Below, piece after piece: positions 60,749 to 64,000 of a stretch of 64,000 bases of DNA. This DNA is from Natroniella sulfidigena (lineage in GTDB: Bacteria; Bacillota; Halanaerobiia; Halobacteroidales; Halobacteroidaceae): the NCBI RefSeq assembly GCF_023223645.1, contig NZ_JALKBY010000001.1, positions 1 to 64,000 of the forward strand. The letters are read 5' to 3'. The position numbers and the translations under genes are program-made. The stretch's first letter is position 1. Each line of letters begins with the position of its first letter. Under the pieces are notes generated by a model, which worked only from the letters and a program-made list of their open reading frames with translations, did not search any database and was not told where the DNA came from.

Positions 60749-61262
60749 AATGACTATAATTATATTATTTTATTAGAAAATGAGGATGATTAAGAATTCT
60801 GATATCAGTTTGAGACAGTTTATTATATTCACCATAATATAATAAACTGTCTCAAATTAATGCATCTGAATTTTTATAAGTCATTTGGTTAGTAGTGATT
60901 AATGGGTTAATAATCTAAATCAAATTAAATTTCCCCAAAAATTAACCCGTTGTAAGAGTGAGTAAGGAATAAGAAAGGATAATATTACCAAGGGGCAAAG
61001 GGTATATTTGGTTTAACAGGTGAAATATAAAGGAGGAGACTATATTTTAAATTTTCTTAAAATTGTGGCATGAATTTTGCAAGTTTTAATTAGCAAATTG
61101 TAATATATAGTATAAGAAATTAATTCCTAGACTAGAGGGGAGGGATTGAATAGGAACTGGTGCTGAGGACTCAAAAGGAGTGGCTCATATAATTATACTA
61201 GGAGTTATTAAACAGTGAATTGACTTTAATTAAATTTGATAAAGTAGAAGGGAGAAGTGAAT
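60749..61262 (+). other. Long 5' leader of the TAXI-TRAP operon
   Basis: Holds a perfect 21-bp hairpin (60809-60856), a weaker stem GGGTTAAT...ATTAACCC (60904-60954), an AAAGGAGGAG ribosome-like site at 61031 without ATG behind it, and AGAGGGGAGGGATTGAATAGG (61134-61153), where TTG could open a six-codon frame ending TGGTGCTGA. A second promoter candidate TTGCAA...TATAAG lies near 61078-61110. No known RNA class was recognised. Confidence 0.4.
60809..60856. repeat. Perfect 21-bp inverted repeat
   Basis: TTTGAGACAGTTTATTATATT (60809-60829) in two parts, TTTGAGACAG and TTTATTATATT, is exactly complementary to 60836-60856; loop CACCAT. No U-run follows, so it is not a clear terminator. It lies about 60 bases after the predicted transcription start. 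Confidence 0.85.
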
Positions 61263-62225
61263 ATGTTTAAAAGTAAAAAAGCAATCTTAGGTGTAATTAC
61301 ATTACTAGTTGTAACGATAGGTTTAGTAGGATGTGGAGGAGAGGAGACAGCACAGACTGAGTACTTTTCAATTGGGACTGGTGGAACAGCAGGTGTTTAT
61401 TATCCGCTTGGTGGTGCTATAGCTAACCTTATTGACGATGAAGTAGCTAATGTTAGTACTTCAGCTCAATCAACGGGAGCTTCTGTGGAAAATATTAGAT
61501 TGATTGATAATCAGGAAGTTGAAATAGCAATTATCCAAAATGATTTGGCTAGTTATGCTTACGATGGAGTACAGCAATTTGATGAGCCAGTAGAAAATAT
61601 GAGAGGAATTGCAACTTTATATCCTGAAGTTATTCAGATTGTAGTTAGAGATGAGGCAGGAATAGAAGAAATCTCTGATTTGAAGGGTAAAAGTGTAGCA
61701 GTAGGTGCTCCTGGTAGTGGGGTAGAAGCAAATGCTAAGCAGATTTTAAATACCTTCGGAATTACATATGATGATTTGGATGAGGATTATTTATCATTCT
61801 CTGAAGCGGCTGGTAGATTATCTGATAGGCAGATCGATGCTGCATTCTTAACAGCTGGAACACCAACAGCGGCAGTAATGGATGTTGCTGCAACACAAGA
61901 TATTGATTTGTTGAACTTTAGTCAAGAGCAGATAGATGAATTAAATTCTAAATATCCTTATTTGACTGGGGTTGAAGTTCCGGCTGAGACTTATCGGGGT
62001 CAGGATTCTGAAGCAAGTACAGTTGCATTGCAGGCGACATTGATTGTCCAAGAAGATTTGGAAGAAGATTTGGTTTATGACATCACTGAGGCTATATTTG
62101 AGAATCGAGACAGTTTAATTAGTGCTCATGATAGAGCAGAAGAAATTACTGTTGATACAGCTCAAGATGGAATGACTGTTCCTCTTCATTCAGGTGCAGA
62201 AAGATACTTTAATGAAGTAGAATAA
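61263..62225 (+). CDS. TAXI-type TRAP transporter solute receptor
   Basis: 320 residues. Lipoprotein signal GLVGCGGEE (Cys near 22), then the TAXI family (TRAP-associated extracytoplasmic immunogenic protein): FSIGTGGTAGVYYPLGGAIA, STSAQSTGASVENIRLI, EVEIAIIQNDLASYAY, KGKSVAVGAPGSGVEANAKQ and IDAAFLTAGTPTAAV. The ligand is often glutamate or another carboxylate but cannot be told here. ATG 61263 behind GAAGGGAGAAG; GTG 61257 is in the site. First gene of receptor-DUF1850-fused permease, a common order. Confidence 0.94.
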   Translation: MFKSKKAILGVITLLVVTIGLVGCGGEETAQTEYFSIGTGGTAGVYYPLGGAIANLIDDEVANVSTSAQSTGASVENIRLIDNQEVEIAIIQNDLASYAYDGVQQFDEPVENMRGIATLYPEVIQIVVRDEAGIEEISDLKGKSVAVGAPGSGVEANAKQILNTFGITYDDLDEDYLSFSEAAGRLSDRQIDAAFLTAGTPTAAVMDVAATQDIDLLNFSQEQIDELNSKYPYLTGVEVPAETYRGQDSEASTVALQATLIVQEDLEEDLVYDITEAIFENRDSLISAHDRAEEITVDTAQDGMTVPLHSGAERYFNEVE

Positions 62226-62238
62226 GTTCTAAATAGTG

Positions 62239-62283
62239 AGAGGAGGAATCCGGGCATTAGTTCAAATGTCCGGATATCATTTT
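62239..62283 (+). promoter_or_regulatory. Hairpin between Shine-Dalgarno and start of the DUF1850 gene
   Basis: AGAGGAGG (62239-62246) is followed by a stem ATCCGGGCATT (62248-62258) / AATGTCCGGAT (62265-62275), 11 bp with one G-U, loop AGTTCA, and eight bases later ATG 62284. With the hairpin formed, the spacing becomes about nine bases. The alternative ATG 62266 lies within the stem. Confidence 0.55.
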
Positions 62284-62796
62284 ATGGACTTCTTTTCTAA
62301 AAAATCGGTTGTGATAATAGTAACTATTATGGTTGTAGTTAGTTTCTTTTTATTAGAAGATGAACTATTGGTAATTAAAGATGGAGCAGAGAATATCAGA
62401 TGGGAAGTTGCTAGTCAAGATGAGTTGGAATTTGCAATTGGATATCTACATTCAGTAGCTAAAACCCCTGTTTGGGAGTTTTTTAAAATTAAGGATGGAC
62501 AGTTATATTTAGTGGCAACTGAGTATCAATCTTATGGAGCTGGCTTGCCTTTTTTAGATCAGAATAATCATAGTATTCAAGATGATAAATTTAAAATTGA
62601 GGAGATTGACCAAAGGTTAGATTATATTCCATTGTTAATTGGAAATGAAACTGAACATAAATTTTTAATTGAAGGCCAGGAGTATGAATTATATAAAGTA
62701 GTAGAACCAACGAAAAGAGTCAAAATTGACCTTATAACTGATAGAAAATTTAGAATTTGGAAGAGGGAGGTAGTAAGATGGATGACAAGAAATTAA
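62284..62796 (+). CDS. DUF1850 protein of TAXI-TRAP operon
   Basis: 170 residues from ATG 62284. One membrane segment (SVVIIVTIMVVVSFFLLEDE) near the N-terminus and a beta-rich domain outside; ELEFAIGYLHSVAKTPVWEF and YQSYGAGLPFL are the DUF1850 core. The family occurs almost always between a TAXI receptor and a fused TRAP permease; its role is unknown, probably accessory to transport. Start is uncertain: GTG 62236 has no ribosome site, and ATG 62266 is in the hairpin stem. It overlaps the permease gene by 19 bases. Confidence 0.82.
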   Translation: MDFFSKKSVVIIVTIMVVVSFFLLEDELLVIKDGAENIRWEVASQDELEFAIGYLHSVAKTPVWEFFKIKDGQLYLVATEYQSYGAGLPFLDQNNHSIQDDKFKIEEIDQRLDYIPLLIGNETEHKFLIEGQEYELYKVVEPTKRVKIDLITDRKFRIWKREVVRWMTRN

Positions 62797-64000
62797 GTAT
62801 AGAATCTAAGAGTGATGAAGATTTATTAGAAGAAGTTGGTGTTATAGGTGAATTAAAGGAATACAAGGGGAGTATGGCAATTTTTGTTACAGTACTTGCA
62901 GTTATGATGTCATTATTTCATCTTTATACAGCAGGGTTTGGAGTTTTATTGGCTTTAAAGCAACGAGCAGTTCATTTAGGTTTTGTTTTAGTTTTAATCT
63001 TTTTGATTTATCCGCTTCGCGGAAAGTTAGCTGACAATAAGCTGTTGAGGAAGGTTGATTATTTATTAGCTACTTTAGGGGTTATCGTCAGTGGTTATTT
63101 AGTCGTTAACTATCAAGAATTAGTTCATAGAGCAGGAGCTTTTACTACCTTAGATCAGGTGATGGCAGTAATTGCAATTGTTTTAGTATTAGAAGCAACA
63201 AGGCGGTCAATCGGTTGGGAGTTGCCTGCAATTTCCGTATTGTTCTTATTGTATGCTTACTTTGGCCCTCAGATGCCAGCTATGTTAGGACATAGAGGTT
63301 ATTCTTTTACTAGAATTGCTAGCCACATGTACTTTACAACTGAAGGGATTTTTGGTATTCCTTTAGGGGTTTCAGCTACATATGTATTCTTATTTTTACT
63401 ATTGGGTGCTTTTGCTAAAAGGACAGGATTGGGTGATTTATTTATTGATTTGGCAATGGCTTTAACAGGTAGAACGACTGGTGGCCCAGCTAAAGCAGCA
63501 ATAATCTCTAGTGGGTTTATGGGTTCAATTTCAGGAAGTTCTGTTGCCAATACAGTAACAACTGGTTCTTTTACAATTCCTCTAATGCAGAATGTAGGTT
63601 ATAAGGGTTATTTTGCAGCAGGAGTAGAGGCAGCTGCTTCTACTGGGGGACAGATAATGCCACCAATTATGGGAGCAGCAGCTTTTATTATGTCTGAGTT
63701 TATTGGAGTACCTTATATGGAGATAGCAAGAGCAGCTATTTTACCAGCTTTGTTATATTATTTAGCAGTTGGTTTTATGGTTCACTTTGAAGCTAAGCGG
63801 TTAGGGCTAAGTGGAATGAGCAAAGAGAACGTTCCTAATGTTATGGAAGTTTTAAAGACAAAGGGCCAAATGATAATTCCTTTAGTAGCTATTTTCTATT
63901 ATTTATTCGCTGGATATACTCCTTTAAGAGCTGCTTTTATTGGGATTGTTTTATCCTTTGTATTATGTTATTTACGAGAGGAAACAAGAATGAGTTGGCA
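62778..64000 (+). CDS. TRAP transporter fused permease (4TM/12TM), 5' part
   Basis: About 407 residues visible; the frame is still open at the window end. ATG 62778 follows AGAGGGAGG and overlaps the DUF1850 stop. A hydrophilic start (DDKKLSIESKSDEDLLEE), then the small-subunit-like helices (about 35-170) and the large-subunit core with GVSATYVFLFLLLGAFAKRT, ISSGFMGSISGSSVANTVTT and AASTGGQIMPPIMGAAAFIM. This is the single-chain permease used with TAXI receptors; it drives uptake with a sodium or proton gradient, fitting a halophile. Confidence 0.94.
   Translation, partial: MDDKKLSIESKSDEDLLEEVGVIGELKEYKGSMAIFVTVLAVMMSLFHLYTAGFGVLLALKQRAVHLGFVLVLIFLIYPLRGKLADNKLLRKVDYLLATLGVIVSGYLVVNYQELVHRAGAFTTLDQVMAVIAIVLVLEATRRSIGWELPAISVLFLLYAYFGPQMPAMLGHRGYSFTRIASHMYFTTEGIFGIPLGVSATYVFLFLLLGAFAKRTGLGDLFIDLAMALTGRTTGGPAKAAIISSGFMGSISGSSVANTVTTGSFTIPLMQNVGYKGYFAAGVEAAASTGGQIMPPIMGAAAFIMSEFIGVPYMEIARAAILPALLYYLAVGFMVHFEAKRLGLSGMSKENVPNVMEVLKTKGQMIIPLVAIFYYLFAGYTPLRAAFIGIVLSFVLCYLREETRMSW

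Overview
The window reads as chromosome of a low-GC, anaerobic Firmicute with two membranes, most likely of the Halanaerobiales (Halobacteroidaceae-like: Orenia, Halobacteroides or Acetohalobium relatives). This placement is inference. It rests on Bacillus-like synteny (accD-accA-pfkA-pyk-fxsA and polA-mutM-ytaF-coaE), a TRAP (MtrB) regulated trp operon, a TolC/RND export system that needs an outer membrane, acidic extracellular proteins, and an orphan tRNA 2-selenouridine synthase.

Layout. 1-237: end of an IS4-type transposase. 0.5-2.8 kb: envelope/lipid genes (PgpA-like, hexapeptide protein, DUF368 polyprenyl-phosphate transporter). 2.8-10.3 kb: mtrB followed by trpEGDCFBA. The RNA between mtrB and trpE carries a regular array of (G/U)AG triplets, an intrinsic terminator, a second triplet cluster with a 17-codon upstream ORF overlapping the trpE start, and a third triplet cluster lies over the trpD start. 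10.5-16.2 kb: accDA, pfkA, pyk, fxsA. 16.2-18.4 kb: globin-coupled chemoreceptor and uppP. 18.4-24.5 kb: peptide-type ABC transporter whose binding protein has a circularly permuted domain order. 24.6-26.5 kb: DUF1540 peptide gene and a compositionally different SulP transporter. 26.7-33.2 kb: TetR regulator with an in-frame TAG, then a TolC/MFP/RND pump operon. 33.5-42.9 kb: mixed single genes (deacetylase, hemerythrin chemoreceptor, MntP-like protein, two small acidic proteins, MnmH, PurC-like, lipase-like, tRNA-Leu, DUF3793, SLH protein). 43.5-54.6 kb: polA, tldD/tldE, zinc-ribbon protein, thioesterase, mutM, ABC-F, ytaF, coaE, lytic transglycosylase. 55.0-60.6 kb: second peptide ABC transporter with normal domain order. 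61.2-64.0 kb: TAXI-type TRAP transporter (receptor, DUF1850, fused permease running off the window).

Intergenic spaces hold at least three dispersed repeat families: palindromic elements with AACTGTCA-like arms (one supplies the last codons of trpF), an about 115-bp element ending in a GTTGCC/GGCAAC terminator, and an element with ATGAGG...CCTCAT ends around the core GTCACTGCGAAAC. Three transporter units start from promoters matching TTGACA-17-TATAAT exactly and have 5' leaders of roughly 280-500 nt.

The most noteworthy items are the TRAP-trp architecture, the permuted binding protein, the amber codon in the pump regulator, a gene whose only plausible start is ATA, and RNA hairpins that sequester or bridge Shine-Dalgarno sequences. 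All functional statements come from reading sequence by eye; no database search was run.
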